23,585 nucleotides of DNA, from assembly GCA_947462525.1 (NCBI GenBank), contig CANHPK010000002.1, positions 1 through 23,585 on the forward strand, given 5' to 3'. The translations under genes and the position numbers were made by a program. This stretch comes from Roseiflexaceae bacterium. Lineage in GTDB: Bacteria > Chloroflexota > Chloroflexia > Chloroflexales > Roseiflexaceae. Of this stretch, positions 21,301 to 23,112 are shown piece by piece; the stretch's first letter is position 1, and the number at the start of each line of letters is the position of its first letter. The notes beneath the pieces were generated by a model. It made no database searches. It had not been told where the DNA came from and saw nothing but the letters and a program-made list of their open reading frames with translations.

Positions 21301-23112
21301 CAAGTCGGCGACAGTACGCAGTCCACCGTCGCTGATTGGGCCATTTCGTTCACACCGGCTGCGCCATTGACGAGCACCAACGCACCATGGAACTACATAC
21401 TCCAAAAGACGACCAACATTGACAATGCACTCCGCGTGCTCAATATTCGCGGCATCGATGCATCCAGCAACTCCACTACGACTCGTACCATTGCGCTGCG
21501 AATCGACACCCGTGCACCAAGTCTGATGGTGTCACAACGCGCGACCACTATCCTCAAGGGGACAAATGCAATCTTGTTTGATGGAACCGTCAACGAAGGG
21601 GGAACGCTACGTTCACTCACCGCAAACATCTATGACGCGACAAGTCTGGTGGCATCAGAACTCATACCGATGGTAGAAGATGAAAGTACGGAACTTGACC
21701 GCCTTGCATTCTTGCATGGCAAAGCCATTCGAACCGCATCGTGGGAACTGCCGTTTGATACGACTTCCCTCAGCACCGGTACATTCAAGGTCCAGTTCAT
21801 TGCCATCGATGTGGCAGGCAACCAGACAACGAGTGACGCATTTACGGTCCTCATCCCAGCGGTGAGTATCCCTGAACTGCGCTCCATCCAGCTCCCTGCC
21901 AGCGGCTCTAGCTCAGCGCTCGAAATCACCGCAGATGTTTCGACGGGTAGTGGACCGACCACCATACAAACTACCATCGACATCGATGGGATAGCGACTG
22001 CGCCAATTACTGACACCACACTCCTCGTCTGGGATGCAGCCGGACAAGCCGATACCCAAAGTCAAACTGCGATAACGACAACGCTCCAAAACACGCTGTT
22101 TGCGCAACTCGAACTCAACGACCATATTGCTGCGGCACTCGATACAAACGGCACATTGACGACCTGGGACCTCGGTACAGACGCCATAGGACTCGCTGAA
22201 CCGTTGAACAACATCGTTCAATTTGCTCTCGGTGACTCGGATAATCAACGGCTCTTGACACTCAATACAACCGGTGTCATCACCAGTTACACAGCACTGG
22301 GGAAGCAAACGATAGCATTGGGGGCACCCGCGGTGTCGGTAGCCGCCGGGACCTTCCACTCACTCGCATTGACAGCGAATGGTGATGTCTATGGCTGGGG
22401 ATCGAATACGAACAATGCCCTCATCACCGGGGATCCTGACGTGCCGATCACGTTGCCCGTACGAACGGGGTTCACTGATGTGACGCAAATCGCTGCTGGA
22501 TTGAACTTCAGTATGGCATTGCGGAGCGACGGCCAAGTCCATGCATGGGGAGATAACACCATTGGTCAATCCACGGTCCCACCCGCTGCACGCGCAGACG
22601 TTATTCAGATTGCGGCAGGAGATAGCCATGCACTCGCACTGCGTGCCGATGGAACGGTCGTCGCCTGGGGCAGTAATTCTGTAGGTCAAACAACCATACC
22701 CGACGGAGCCGTAGACGTCCTCTACATTGCAGCAAATGCAAAGAGTAGTGCAGCGGTCACACGCAGCGGGCAAATCTATGTGTGGGGCCAAACCACAGTG
22801 GATGCAAATTGCTGCACCGGAGCCACCACCGTCGCATTGAGCACCACACGCACACTCACCAATGGCGTGCGTGCGACCCGGCAACAGAACCGCTCACTGC
22901 CTGCGAGCATCTCCCCAGTGGCGCTGCAGTTCCGCTTTAGCGGCCTCGTCCATGGGCGACGCTACCGATACACCGTGCTTGTGAGCAATGCGTCCGGTTC
23001 ACGTATTTACACGGGTCTATACACTTCTGTTCAACCATTCAATCGACTCTTCCTCCCGCAGATTTTTGTCGATAGCGGTGCGACCTCATCGTCTACCCCG
23101 AGTGGGAAATAA
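3250..23112 (+). CDS. Giant (6620-residue) secreted multidomain LamG/TSP3/discoidin/RCC1 surface protein
   Basis: One uninterrupted frame of 6621 codons ends in TAA. The ATG at 3250 is the first possible ATG because an in-frame TAA lies at 3238-3240, and AAGG (3239-3242) gives a weak ribosome-binding site 7 nt upstream. The protein starts with a signal peptide and is built almost wholly from extracellular beta-sandwich and propeller modules: LolA-like domain, membrane hairpin, two TSP3 calcium blocks flanking a hydrophobic helical region, nine LamG-like domains, two F5/8 type C domains, Ig-like domains, beta-propeller, DOMON-like domain, P-domain, six RCC1-like repeats and an LP-motif tail. 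No enzyme active site or C-terminal toxin was recognised. The likely role is adhesion or surface recognition in a Chloroflexota-like cell; that role is inferred from the domains. A second secreted-protein gene follows after 11 nt. Confidence 0.96.
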   Translation: MNAKLHKSALLVMLCVILLAISITIVQAGQRTSVVDRMQQAQGIAALSGQYEFRTNITQTSNYAPSITNYGRPSRIDELVVTGAINESKQTSSLTVANQHGLLLEIRHEQGRTYSRQPGGTWQAGNSLASAGIINSLNFMSGITHATVDAKNENSYNFDFNGAAFVDHFARLLKADAARGISYNQEWHAIAQSATFRKATGDGVLEVDADGLPKSLHMDLLIPGDTKTGASRTAIHTTFYAYARTGLALQKMLNNPLRLVSLWVGSDVPTVGLWILRLSAVIMLVGLSSVIIAYRRRLMAPLTFVFIGVLIYQPFSTVPRASAAQQAPTPIAGTQTGNTTQTAPQVFNPLVAPLLQLGGIVLPSAGTTTVGESTAAILPNGRADFSSRAATGEVDTDSDRLSDTDEQARQTSITKSDTDNDGLSDYDEVQLGTNPLSSDADKDTLSDSAEIQLGTNPNSADTDLDGLTDTVEVQFFTQYPGSANKFYSNPVVADTNGDGLYDGLECVEKTVTNTARCTDTNGDGVPNYVSFDNDGDKVPDQADISPNDASATTYTDANPYGFKILNTTRTPKPLTVDIQIRPAKDELLYANNAIYDWPTADKDGQVQRGKTTTFASSTVFNATDATASNGDIKVTAMLEIRIPISSGQYGNLPTKACPADLTNIVKLNPADVNSCVDTSKTNPYGLSIGWSRDTQGNTKTNEVTVSSPLNPDYDTSGTIVAYSTKMYYLTGAQAWTTNHQVRLQWLVSSIQDSCPADKVECTDTERVEFSSLLQSYYADWNLVGMQATENLGAKATLIYEDATKAEVTDASKRRLAITQLANVVKNSFVDLPFLQINGTDTDKSLSVLFDNTRNTAAAVATTAYGISKTATRASTFEYDTMLHMVAVNTTEIPKILNASLCRKNAKADACAEAATYRAACESRTTIECRLGMVITTETTERNVSLSFSDNSLNFLDEDATISRTTNGLMYRVKGGQWVAVTDSADVATELSLVQQQFVRGATPTALTEKEWNTLNQTLLLATLTSFGTPVAKGYKKSQISGILAGVTKARFTTGIKTLWGDEITNTYTTYATLINKQILQFRLASVAGASKMSDSATNIGNSFEVAVSVIPALTEAVADVTAGLADISLKSKASILVAAIATFNAAFSLGTTFDASGTVSPKMQALLINSVNLVLAVRETVNAVKAVSAAVKAAGSLSGAMTKAASTAATAAKAGTAAKFMKVLGPVMIGLAIAATWAVGIIAAINAEYGWQKGNAIAGMIGQTIAILFVLALTAIPVVGQIIGAVIAVLDALAAIACATLSEKEQRSTAGKWLCGGITGILANFFTPYASNIVVDPDDPWSRYMKVDGVTPQIKNPSAGFRVGNSMTNGLKVTDYIERMPFPSTWMALPWFWQWNRQDTRDASFNYALSPNQINMSGSISTGNQRGLWTWNTPCDTSVSTCEYYVDGEKTYSWRKTVTINYDAPFNASGINSAQPDLYLSTAFKVPQQTCFIIFPFLFLPIPFPICYIETHTGNPKYININETSKTKYDIFPATFEEFIALRPDAQGYTFAWSPLDAVPAFPTFIDADNDGLSNAIEITMGSRDNAYDSDADGVADNREKAIGTLAGNPDSDNDGLTDAQEAQFKTDAMAADTDGDGLLDGEEVVHMRNGVVSGGWEVVYAIVNGVPSTTWTGSDPNSADADNDGIIDLREKVLGWSPYAKNSGEILAVNGGLREALAPLIQVGFERQATGAFVGNGSAATTLRCIGTCPALNTTERPSNPFAVFTGAQGLSAGTGNQSLFSTQFTLSLSLKPTVAAYQTLFNQFGHVAVLRTATGAIRVLLETTNGAVDFTTAPIVQLNRWSHVAVTYGDSALVIYVDGVEAARTKVGTLLRDTVVSDSELTVGTYTLNYVPKFVGGIDDVAVYQIALRPTEIEMLKNGTLPNSSDFVVRPGDRVTYSINSTNKLLGRSMQGLTTVTGTSEKNAYSTDKTIAMGLAAAATSSFDGTFAVPGSVNNASSQSVYTNSCVFADNQLCVKFDEVPASYPFSFTDVSPNESHLTCASAVACPQYTASDGSWRFTSNTALSTTPAVGNTISFQDMSIALWVRPEGQSTAVRTIVQSSNSGAPLQVALALEKPVFTLGGSTLSAPNALPLNTWAHLAFVFEKQKRNIYVNGILVASENNPVAYPGSFGSLRIGRDAASNSFAGSLRDIQIQSRSLSAQQLRMLANTCEDPALMSCLPLVAADGTTDYSTYGQTQSVSVSGAEVNNFTSAAQYPTGFATLLTNHDFTLITKVKIAALTQIIAQTGTAVSGGNQFKLWVNNGVPTLTMGSVSATTTARMAVGSWYVIAARVSNGTLALRLITATGETSGAQRTGDALLKGQEPLTFGASAMNLDAFRLYRTAVSDATILAVAQYALNGRLTVGLNRPPVSDQMDVSVDARPKIIVPDANFERMPDTCSAMTAAVCLPFTSANYGFNASYTASATATQSTYYGSGFVASNAIDNNLATMNHTGLVWIFPENRPWLEIDLGSVKPIHTIQVSNRTDCCSERLNTAIVYLGNRSFGTEKDANRLVANSVAWRSVFCNTASLTCNGTAPVSTVTFPDGTAARYVRIQLQGTNYLHVREVAVNGKFFSCEQDGTCPSVTNGGTEFVSGRRIGMSQTTSKAIFEGDKNFTVMGWFRFNNPAAESLIVGDNADVTSAFNRLKIGVKSNRMFMSFGGSSEQLGSATGTITANTWHHLAYVKSGRTTTMYFNGIEVANATASGTANLTGVRQVTIGATNTGEANLNGLMRNFEIHTAALTPTQITTVAESPIYELRFALDEPALSTTFGETSSAVVALTCGAACPMSGVPGRDATALRFDGTQNLAPKSAETTQMMSYLAPRASVPWSMSLPVDSLSYTVGLWVKPTTYNSWLIGNASTLQPLRLGINATGAVTFERAKECWSLENLWWFNAYVYRSCYSATPLVTAATLPINTWSHVVVSVVNGNEMISVNGIATTRSNAEAASYPRAAVTQTALSFGENFVGELDEITISSVPTTSGSAATGLTKQSPSWNLRFEETLNSQQITVANGITKTEQIDSVALPDGTYGRSGIQRYLYAASCNIPEIPGAQCPIGDTRGMAGVADTFNGRNTLMTVSNGLGITQDIAAGGTFQLMIKPEQLTGTQTILSYGNATGTDTWRVQIVDGKVRFALGTRTFTASNKLAPAWNHVAFSFSTGAGSKATLYQNGNEDAAMVSSASGDIASLGANSAYKFRIGGKILNGAFSEMFRGGIDDITLTPSKIPNPKAFRIARSQFSQSFAKANLGSMTIDAEVPTIKITNPLYVSRLPQQFIVETNDSSSYISRVTAGITSTLSATGAIVTATTAAIAAPVCADAAAGKSYCPTFEVSQSPTRPVEGKYGIIFNAYDAVNNRAYGQSMILVDTTAPRSGSVSLIRPTGTYTTTREANAPYHSILVNIAASDPSLTNAGGMPGSGVAAVYVNIKDNSGRTINTMPIPATKRGGVWRARMELPFANPSGYYQLGVIARDAVGNQSAEITIADAANPIHVDGSAPRDTVAFPSPYDANQYFVGNEPLSGRISDFTDGRAPLAEGMRIRVDFNAPDGTKAFDNRADNRYNINCATCPIIGVDSTDTTRRVARFNIDAPSQHLIITNGATVLTGTFSIVINAKITNNGTLVSSGIASNPRFRLRAERAGTSYRVVAQRGTTSVATPNTLRANTWYTFIYNEFRNGTVPTMTLWYGTDLRAMQSTPTTSSITKPIGSAGNTPVMSDLTLGAMQSSALTAVREDFFRGSLDDFILSSTIISPRDLLGPSVSTGSAATLHQTRLAIEEDAVTQTDGLADLAEFYQPMNQTSLPMVDSLNGVRSSRCIAGFTVDTSTCSAVNPGFSSNALTAAVATDGVQSGYVLTTTATTQKTIATRIKLNADAQSGLLWWLQPDATSDSLAFQVTYDRTLQKLGFVLNDRDAAYVRTTHTAVTLNDDAWHTVMLTTVGTTVGEDITIFVDGVQILKTAVPGHWNGATLGTGALTGVTGYTNRGSISQAATGGMVDDLAVFAQALTAANMVAYSFGYSTVLHVPLDDANIVAGAQIIDASPYGHAGVVRSSGALRTVIGTVGTAALNAAATDRVEVIDANGVSFAAPDGAWSMSAWVKPSISNQTAAIVTGTNQGYRYRLSTNAGKPRFEMSGIDVQSNVALSSTVASNIVVSSDGTNVSLIVDGIVQASAAATASGPSIPTSPEETLAFATSVQSSNDTSSGVYPATAALDGDVSTYTLTQTEAYPYWQASRIGLAEPKVVFDRFILRNSGVARLPLQNFYVFVMDSAPSIASDGSIATLKQTAVWYTYFSGTVSDRVVINLPPGIAGTTIRIVADNPNAALAIGEFTAVRLPRVVVGNGFVGVVDDVRVYRRALNSQDLARIRAMAWRTSTLEPQLDGYVWKQRQSEGIEATVSLQSMSQDTNGNSQLSQGEKPLWTGNVDTLAPRVAQTRSDRALSVTIDDRNLDISQVTLPCGDADIQSLQRPNSLWFLQHMSVLDGTYSTPTKLEATCPITAGPEFIQTTTQVVSPTTVLAYGARFAYLGGVNTLSVLDVRAGIPLVQSSIPVRGSVQLMTINRSKTLAYVLGTTGTQSFLSILDLASNPLAPTVVGLLQLDLPAGITYTAMGVSTNADGDAYVLLMDSATPQNISSINVSDARSPIRGAITSITAGGVYDLAVSADIVATAAGESGVVLYRISDSGGLTAIDRIATPGYPHKVFFHANDLFVIDDDEDYTGTIEPSTANTLRVYPIIASITDGESTLVAPIVQRSEYNHTTPIDDDTLAFYRMYDIEQYHDNEILVLSTNLDPTTHQRVSLIDTAPATARLLSDTRIASTVPVALASNTQKLITMTRQGTVQRLDGLQVNDTRQDTTACDQRNNCTTVTSNITNTLVLGQNPPLQSSIRILNQSNVYDATSQTIHLSAEAPLGIDSIVLKANNRIVQTIPVSPTLTTYESLVTLALPSGIYTMTAELTDSQLVTTQSTVLNTAVDATAPSIGVIDSVIGASQYINDMFVIQMVITDDVGIEQLQIINTLTNAPIPFSATQRAYDPTCRCVITDIRTAYNRRASDATGLPLRMTAIDRAGRSTVLATTILFDSTPPSVLNPVLNAKIAGTTTALAAEYVLTSNPPTDLAVAWSRITDISNIVLNQVEYTVQTITGTRQYTNTIPVSGLSVPAGSTAITNTSEASKMTFAMRHRDVLGNEGVTQLPSIYVDTPLTPDYTIVESTAPVYRGFLGNGCATLGEDRRASNRDIQRFAMTWDTQAIRLNYQGADWEYDGDLFVYLDTKVGGTVSSYRPSSYTKTITDSVALGESYITLPVNTAARTIASGSTLASYINTFQTGLAASQRGVRANSPQGSDYVIHVQNRTVAQILRWDETARSWMNDGAAPTYQFVDELGIKQTDLRVAFGQIGYTTGNPFGVIAYATAPQGFLPWATFPSTNPIRTDQGSDLIAITPMINGYGWSALNSGVCPNTTVNSPDTTRINATLRSTPGGSYQRAIADTYANTEPDAIVQIIEETAQICSLVPTNGWCKRVEEYAQTNSTGSALLDELSSGLLTEQAPVVGDGSVVTYTLSLSNPTNTRSRTMYAIVQTYGGIWLTDGNTSGSAPMAIIGGGTYDYHSISDPTLRDYHLIRINPIAANTSSTLSFRGSIDPNKAQSSSSDRTKTTTIAKVEVRITDEATATAINRARTLEWLNAAVAIDTEAPSTFAPDVQTSVRRGTTRFTGTVKDISAIPLVELQYTTNLRTTPTQIQCGAAVGSRWTCPVILAAGVTNVSYRLRASDAYGQQSDWTAWYGSTVDEQAPSFNFDAQTDAMVNAAYVGGTTIAINGFITDTLSTATVRVCDESLGTCADATSATITQSTLPPIVAAANPDRVVDAAPCSTTDFNEYDTMELTQASAGSTDRIASLSVAVNATSTAADTLNLWLQSPSGSIVPLLTSRRSAGTNLRAVFGDEYTATTDILTGTIDMTSDPITVHPDGQLSTLIGEPVNGTWNLIACDQVGDSTQSTVADWAISFTPAAPLTSTNAPWNYILQKTTNIDNALRVLNIRGIDASSNSTTTRTIALRIDTRAPSLMVSQRATTILKGTNAILFDGTVNEGGTLRSLTANIYDATSLVASELIPMVEDESTELDRLAFLHGKAIRTASWELPFDTTSLSTGTFKVQFIAIDVAGNQTTSDAFTVLIPAVSIPELRSIQLPASGSSSALEITADVSTGSGPTTIQTTIDIDGIATAPITDTTLLVWDAAGQADTQSQTAITTTLQNTLFAQLELNDHIAAALDTNGTLTTWDLGTDAIGLAEPLNNIVQFALGDSDNQRLLTLNTTGVITSYTALGKQTIALGAPAVSVAAGTFHSLALTANGDVYGWGSNTNNALITGDPDVPITLPVRTGFTDVTQIAAGLNFSMALRSDGQVHAWGDNTIGQSTVPPAARADVIQIAAGDSHALALRADGTVVAWGSNSVGQTTIPDGAVDVLYIAANAKSSAAVTRSGQIYVWGQTTVDANCCTGATTVALSTTRTLTNGVRATRQQNRSLPASISPVALQFRFSGLVHGRRYRYTVLVSNASGSRIYTGLYTSVQPFNRLFLPQIFVDSGATSSSTPSGK
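3382..3984 (+). other. LolA/LppX-like N-terminal domain (residues about 45-245)
   Basis: The segment begins YEFRTNITQT and carries GRPSRIDELVVTGAI, a GRTYSRQPGGTWQ strand-turn and an EVDADGLPKSLHMDL strand pair. The G-x-Y-x-R-QPGG-x-W and VDADGLP-x-x-L-x-M patterns resemble the half-barrel lipoprotein-type domains found at the N-termini of large secreted Chloroflexota proteins. The assignment is from pattern memory, not alignment. Its position before the membrane hairpin suggests it stays on the outer face of the membrane. Confidence 0.5.
4060..4221 (+). other. Membrane hairpin with an internal signal-peptidase-like site (residues 271-324)
   Basis: A first helix (about 271-293) ends in AYRRR (293-297), a cytoplasmic charge cluster. 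A second, shorter hydrophobic stretch (about 299-315) ends in VPRASAA (318-324). The RRR, hydrophobic core and A-x-A together form an internal second signal peptide. A Thr/Pro/Gln-rich linker (APTPIAGTQTGNTTQTAP) follows directly. Topology would be outside-in-outside, with possible cleavage after A323 or A324. Confidence 0.6.
4432..4893 (+). other. Thrombospondin type-3 calcium-binding block 1 (residues about 395-548)
   Basis: At least six D-x-D-x-D-G/x-L-x-D-type loops are visible: DTDSDRLSD (395), DTDNDGLSD (417), DADKDTLSD (439), DTDLDGLTD (461), DTNGDGLYD (494) and DTNGDGVPN (519), plus DNDGDKVPD at 532. Several are followed by E-x-x-x-G-T-N-P, as in bacterial TSP3/OmpA-linker repeats. 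Such blocks bind Ca2+ and rigidify stalks outside the cell. Confidence 0.9.
4894..6600 (+). other. Uncharacterised beta-rich region (residues about 549-1117)
   Basis: No domain here is named with confidence. The first part (about 550-650) has alternating strands (KPLTVDIQIRPA, VTAMLEIRIPI). The part around 735-800 carries VRLQWLVSSIQDSC, then SYYADWNLVGM and an ENLGAKATLIYED strand. I recall this W-L-V-x-x-x-x-D-x-C / YYxDW module in other giant Chloroflexota proteins, but cannot check it here. Two Cys-rich spots (CRKNAKADACAEAATYRAAC, and CRLGM) lie near 900-930. The last part (about 1000-1117) becomes helical and leads into the hydrophobic segment. Confidence 0.5.
6601..7254 (+). other. Ala-rich helical and hydrophobic region (residues about 1118-1335)
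   Basis: Residues 1118-1220 are dense in Ala, Lys, Ser and Val with hardly any Pro, for example AVKAVSAAVKAAG and ATAAKAGTAAKFMK, consistent with long amphipathic helices. Three strongly hydrophobic stretches follow at about 1223-1246, 1257-1277 (AGMIGQTIAILFVLALTAIP) and 1278-1300, rich in small residues with G-x-x-x-G-like spacing. C1298 and C1315 flank the loop after them. It lies far from both termini, between two extracellular calcium blocks. Confidence 0.75.
7255..7947 (+). other. Beta-rich domain with a Cys-flanked hydrophobic loop (residues about 1336-1566)
   Basis: The family is not recognised. The segment is rich in Trp and Tyr (ALPWFWQWNRQD near 1392-1403, GLWTWNTPCD, CEYYVDGEKTYSWRK) and ends with EEFIALRP before TSP3 block 2. 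Its most distinctive element is CFIIFPFLFLPIPFPIC at residues 1491-1507 (bases 7720-7770), an almost wholly hydrophobic, aromatic and proline-rich stretch bounded by two Cys that could form a disulfide. Confidence 0.55.
7948..8331 (+). other. Thrombospondin type-3 calcium-binding block 2 (residues about 1567-1694)
   Basis: DADNDGLSN (1567), DSDADGVAD (1589), DSDNDGLTD (1611), DTDGDGLLD (1633) and DADNDGIID (1681) each supply the acidic loop of a TSP3-like Ca2+ site. The first four are spaced 22 residues apart. An inserted strand pair (GGWEVVYAIVNGVPSTTW) separates the last unit. Confidence 0.9.
8422..9024 (+). other. LamG-like domain 1 (residues about 1725-1925)
   Basis: A disulfide-prone C-x-x-x-C pair (LRCIGTCPAL) is followed by strands and the LamG signature LNRWSHVAVTYGDSALVIYV with DGVEAA, then GGIDDVAVYQIALRPTEIEML. 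The N-R-W-x-H-V-A-V plus D-G-V and G-x-I-D-D-V-x-V-Y sequence of strands is typical of LamG/concanavalin-like sandwiches that bind glycans or matrix proteins. Confidence 0.85.
9265..9885 (+). other. LamG-like domain 2 (residues about 2006-2212)
   Basis: CVFADNQLCVKFDE opens the domain. MSIALWVRPEG, LNTWAHLAFVFEKQKRNIYV-NGILVAS and FAGSLRDIQIQSRSLSAQQL follow, the standard order of LamG core strands. Paired Cys residues near the start recur in domains 2 to 4. Confidence 0.87.
9886..10455 (+). other. LamG-like domain 3, degenerate (residues about 2213-2402)
   Basis: It starts CEDPALMSCLPLVAADG, then DFTLITKVKI, VGSWYVIAARVSNGTLAL and LDAFRLYRTAVSDATIL. The usual N-x-W-x-H-V motif is changed to GSWYVIA, and the D-G loop is lost. 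The fold is likely kept, although any ligand site may differ. Confidence 0.7.
10567..11634 (+). other. LamG-like domain 4, split by an inserted F5/8 domain (residues about 2440-2795)
   Basis: The first strand CSAMTAAVCLPFTSANYG matches the Cys-marked start of neighbouring LamG domains. The rest (CEQDGTCPSVTNGG onward, FTVMGWFRFN, ANTWHHLAYVKSGRTTTMYF-NGIEVAN, LNGLMRNFEIHTAALTPTQI) resumes only at about residue 2617. The discoidin-like segment lies between the two. Confidence 0.75.
10615..11097 (+). other. F5/8 type C (discoidin-like) domain 1 (residues about 2456-2616)
   Basis: ATQSTYYGSGFVASNAIDNN (A-x-x-A-I-D-x-N), PWLEIDLGSVKPIHTIQVSN, LNTAIVYLG, then AARYVRIQLQGTNYLHVREV and AVNG follow the discoidin strand order: an 'A-I-D-G/N-N' turn, 'W-x-E-I-D-L-G', and 'R-Y-V-R-I-x-x-x-x-x-x-L-x-x-x-E-V'. 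These domains commonly bind carbohydrates or phospholipid headgroups. Confidence 0.85.
11635..12309 (+). other. LamG-like domain 5 (residues about 2796-3020)
   Basis: YELRFALDEP opens it. Then come LTCGAACPMSG, ATALRFDGTQNL, SYTVGLWVKPTTYNSWLIGN, INTWSHVVVSVVNGNEMISV-NGIATT and VGELDEITISSVP. An extra Trp/Cys-rich loop (ECWSLENLWWFNAYVYRSCY, near 2925) is inserted and may be a disulfide-closed binding loop. Confidence 0.85.
12343..13053 (+). other. LamG-like domain 6 (residues about 3032-3268)
   Basis: SWNLRFEETLNSQ, CNIPEIPGAQCPIGDTRG, ADTFNGRNTLMTV, FQLMIKPEQLTGTQTILSYG, APAWNHVAFSFSTGAGSKAT-LYQNGN and FRGGIDDITLTPSKIP follow the LamG strand order, with the W-N-H-V-A-F and G-G-I-D-D-I signatures. 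Confidence 0.85.
13123..13869 (+). other. Two tandem Ig-like domains (residues about 3292-3540)
   Basis: Each unit closes on a 'VDTTAP' or 'VDGSAP' boundary (VDTTAPRSG near 3403 and HVDGSAPRD near 3530) after a Y-x-x-x-V-x-A-x-D-x-x-x-N strand (GIIFNAYDAVNNRAYG, QLGVIARDAVGNQS). This is the standard signature of bacterial Ig-like (Big) stalk domains. They probably act as spacers between LamG clusters. Confidence 0.75.
13933..14643 (+). other. LamG-like domain 7 (residues about 3562-3798)
   Basis: CATCPIIGVDSTDTTRRVAR, FNIDAPSQHLIIT, TGTFSIVINAKITNN, RANTWYTFIYNEFRNGTVPT and FFRGSLDDFILSSTIISPRD give the LamG order, with the N-T-W-Y-T motif and the G-S-L-D-D-F closing strand. The first about 40 residues may be a further Ig-like remnant. 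Confidence 0.75.
14662..15417 (+). other. LamG-like domain 8 (residues about 3805-4056)
   Basis: SSRCIAGFTVDTSTCSAVNP, TTQKTIATRIKLNADAQSGL, LNDDAWHTVMLTTVGTTVGE and DITIFVDGVQILK, then GGMVDDLAVFAQALTAANMV match the LamG core. D-D-A-W-H-T-V and I-F-V-D-G-V-Q are clear signatures. Confidence 0.85.
15418..16467 (+). other. LamG-like domain 9, split by an inserted F5/8-like domain (residues about 4057-4406)
   Basis: LHVPLDDANIVAGAQ, ASPYGHAGVV, WSMSAWVKPSISNQTAAIV and NVSLIVDGIVQAS form the front of the sandwich. The expected closing strands (VVVGNGFVGVVDDVRVYRRA-L) appear only at about 4368-4390, after a discoidin-like insert. The insertion point is the loop after the D-G-x-x hairpin, not the loop used in domain 4. 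Confidence 0.75.
15907..16353 (+). other. F5/8 type C (discoidin-like) domain 2 (residues about 4220-4368)
   Basis: FATSVQSSNDTSSGVYPATA then ALDGDVSTYTLTQTEAYPYW give the A-x-x-A-L-D-G-D-x-x-T turn. FDRFILRNSG and LPLQNFYVFVMDS match the central strands, and TTIRIVADNPNAALAIGEF matches the closing 'R-I-x-x-x-x-x-x-x-L-x-x-x-E' strand. It is less canonical than the first copy, with no clear 'D-L-G'. Confidence 0.7.
16852..17889 (+). other. Beta-propeller with LVIVD/YVTN-like repeats (residues about 4535-4880)
   Basis: Repeated blocks of the form 'A-Y-x-L/V-x-x-x-x-x-L-S-I/V-L/I-D-x' are seen: FAYLGGVNTLSVLDVR, LAYVLGTTGTQSFLSILDL, DAYVLLMDS with SSINVSDARSPIRG, DLAVSADIVATAAGESGVVL, and further degenerate units to about 4880. 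This is the pattern of LVIVD/surface-layer propeller blades. An acidic loop (IDDDEDYTG, near 4743) sits at one blade edge. Confidence 0.65.
17890..18960 (+). other. Tandem Ig-like domains (residues about 4881-5237)
   Basis: About three units are marked by the closing signatures DATAPSIG (near 5010), FDSTPPSVLNP (near 5114) and YVDTPLTPD (near 5230). Each follows an 'M-T-A-x-x-x-x-G-x-x' strand such as RMTAIDRAGRSTV or MRHRDVLGNEGV. They resemble the Big-type domains earlier in the protein and probably serve as a stalk. Confidence 0.7.
18961..19719 (+). other. DOMON/CBM9-like domain (residues about 5238-5490)
   Basis: IRLNYQGADWEYDGDLFVYL then DTKVGG (about 5280-5310) has the 'W-x-x-x-G-D-L-F-V-Y-L-D-T' pattern of DOMON or glucodextranase-type carbohydrate-binding sandwiches. 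DYVIHVQNRTVAQILRWDET and DLRVAFGQIGYTTGNPFGVI give the later strands (the 'E-x-x-I-P-x-x-x-L-G' position is only weakly matched). The assignment rests on pattern only. Confidence 0.5.
19720..20319 (+). other. Uncharacterised linker and DUF11-like beta domain (residues about 5491-5690)
   Basis: The first part (about 5491-5570) is polar and includes CSLVPTNGWCKRVEEYAQTN. The second (about 5578-5670) has the 'G-D-x-V-x-Y-T-L-x-L-x-N-P-x-N' strand (GDGSVVTYTLSLSNPTNTRS) typical of DUF11-type surface domains. No ligand or activity can be proposed. Confidence 0.4.
20401..20700 (+). other. Ig-like domain (residues about 5718-5817)
   Basis: IDTEAPSTFAPDVQT opens it and VDEQAPSF starts the next unit. 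The strand VSYRLRASDAYGQQSDWTAW matches the penultimate strand of Big-type domains. Confidence 0.7.
20701..21507 (+). other. Ig-like domain split by an inserted P-domain (residues about 5818-6086)
   Basis: The front half (TIAINGFITDTLSTATVRVC then DESLGTCADA) and the back half (APWNYILQKTTNIDNALRVL then NIRGIDASSNSTT and LRIDTRAPS) together make one complete Ig-like unit of ordinary length. The proprotein-convertase-like P-domain lies between them. Confidence 0.7.
20926..21360 (+). other. Proprotein-convertase P-domain-like module (residues about 5893-6037)
   Basis: RIASLSVAVNATSTAADTLN-L-W-L-Q-S-P-S-G and later FGDEYTATTDI, EPVNGTWNLIACDQVGDSTQ and VADWAISFTP follow the P-domain pattern: 'D-L-x-x-x-L-x-S-P-x-G-T' strand, then 'G-x-W-x-L-x-x-x-D' and 'G-x-L-x-x-W-x-L-x-F'. 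No subtilase catalytic domain precedes it, so it works as a binding module here. Confidence 0.8.
21508..21894 (+). other. Ig-like domain (residues about 6087-6215)
   Basis: It follows the IDTRAPS boundary. Strands TNAILFDGTVNEGGTLRSL and FKVQFIAIDVAGNQTTSDAF close the unit. The acidic MVEDESTELDRLAF insert near 6145 is longer than in the sister domains. Confidence 0.65.
22087..22809 (+). other. RCC1-like repeat propeller, six units (residues about 6280-6520)
   Basis: Six units of the form 'V-x-x-I-A-A-G-x-x-H-S-x-A-L-x-x-D-G-x-V-x-x-W-G-x-N-x-x-G-Q' are seen. Units 3 to 5 are canonical (AAGTFHSLALTANGDVYGWG, AAGLNFSMALRSDGQVHAWG, AAGDSHALALRADGTVVAWG); units 1, 2 and 6 are degenerate. RCC1 repeats form a circular propeller and are common in secreted bacterial proteins as binding platforms. 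Confidence 0.88.
22810..23109 (+). other. C-terminal FN3-like domain and LP-motif tail (residues about 6521-6620)
   Basis: QFRFSGLVHGRRYRYTVLVS-NASGS is the closing half of an FN3-like domain ('G-L-x-x-G-x-x-Y-x-x-x-V-x-x-x-N-x-x-G'). It is followed by FNRLFLPQIFVDSGATSSST and PSGK at the very end (residues 6597-6620). The hydrophobic R-x-F-L-P-x-x-F-V element resembles the short 'LP' tail motifs I recall at the ends of secreted Chloroflexota proteins. Confidence 0.55.
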
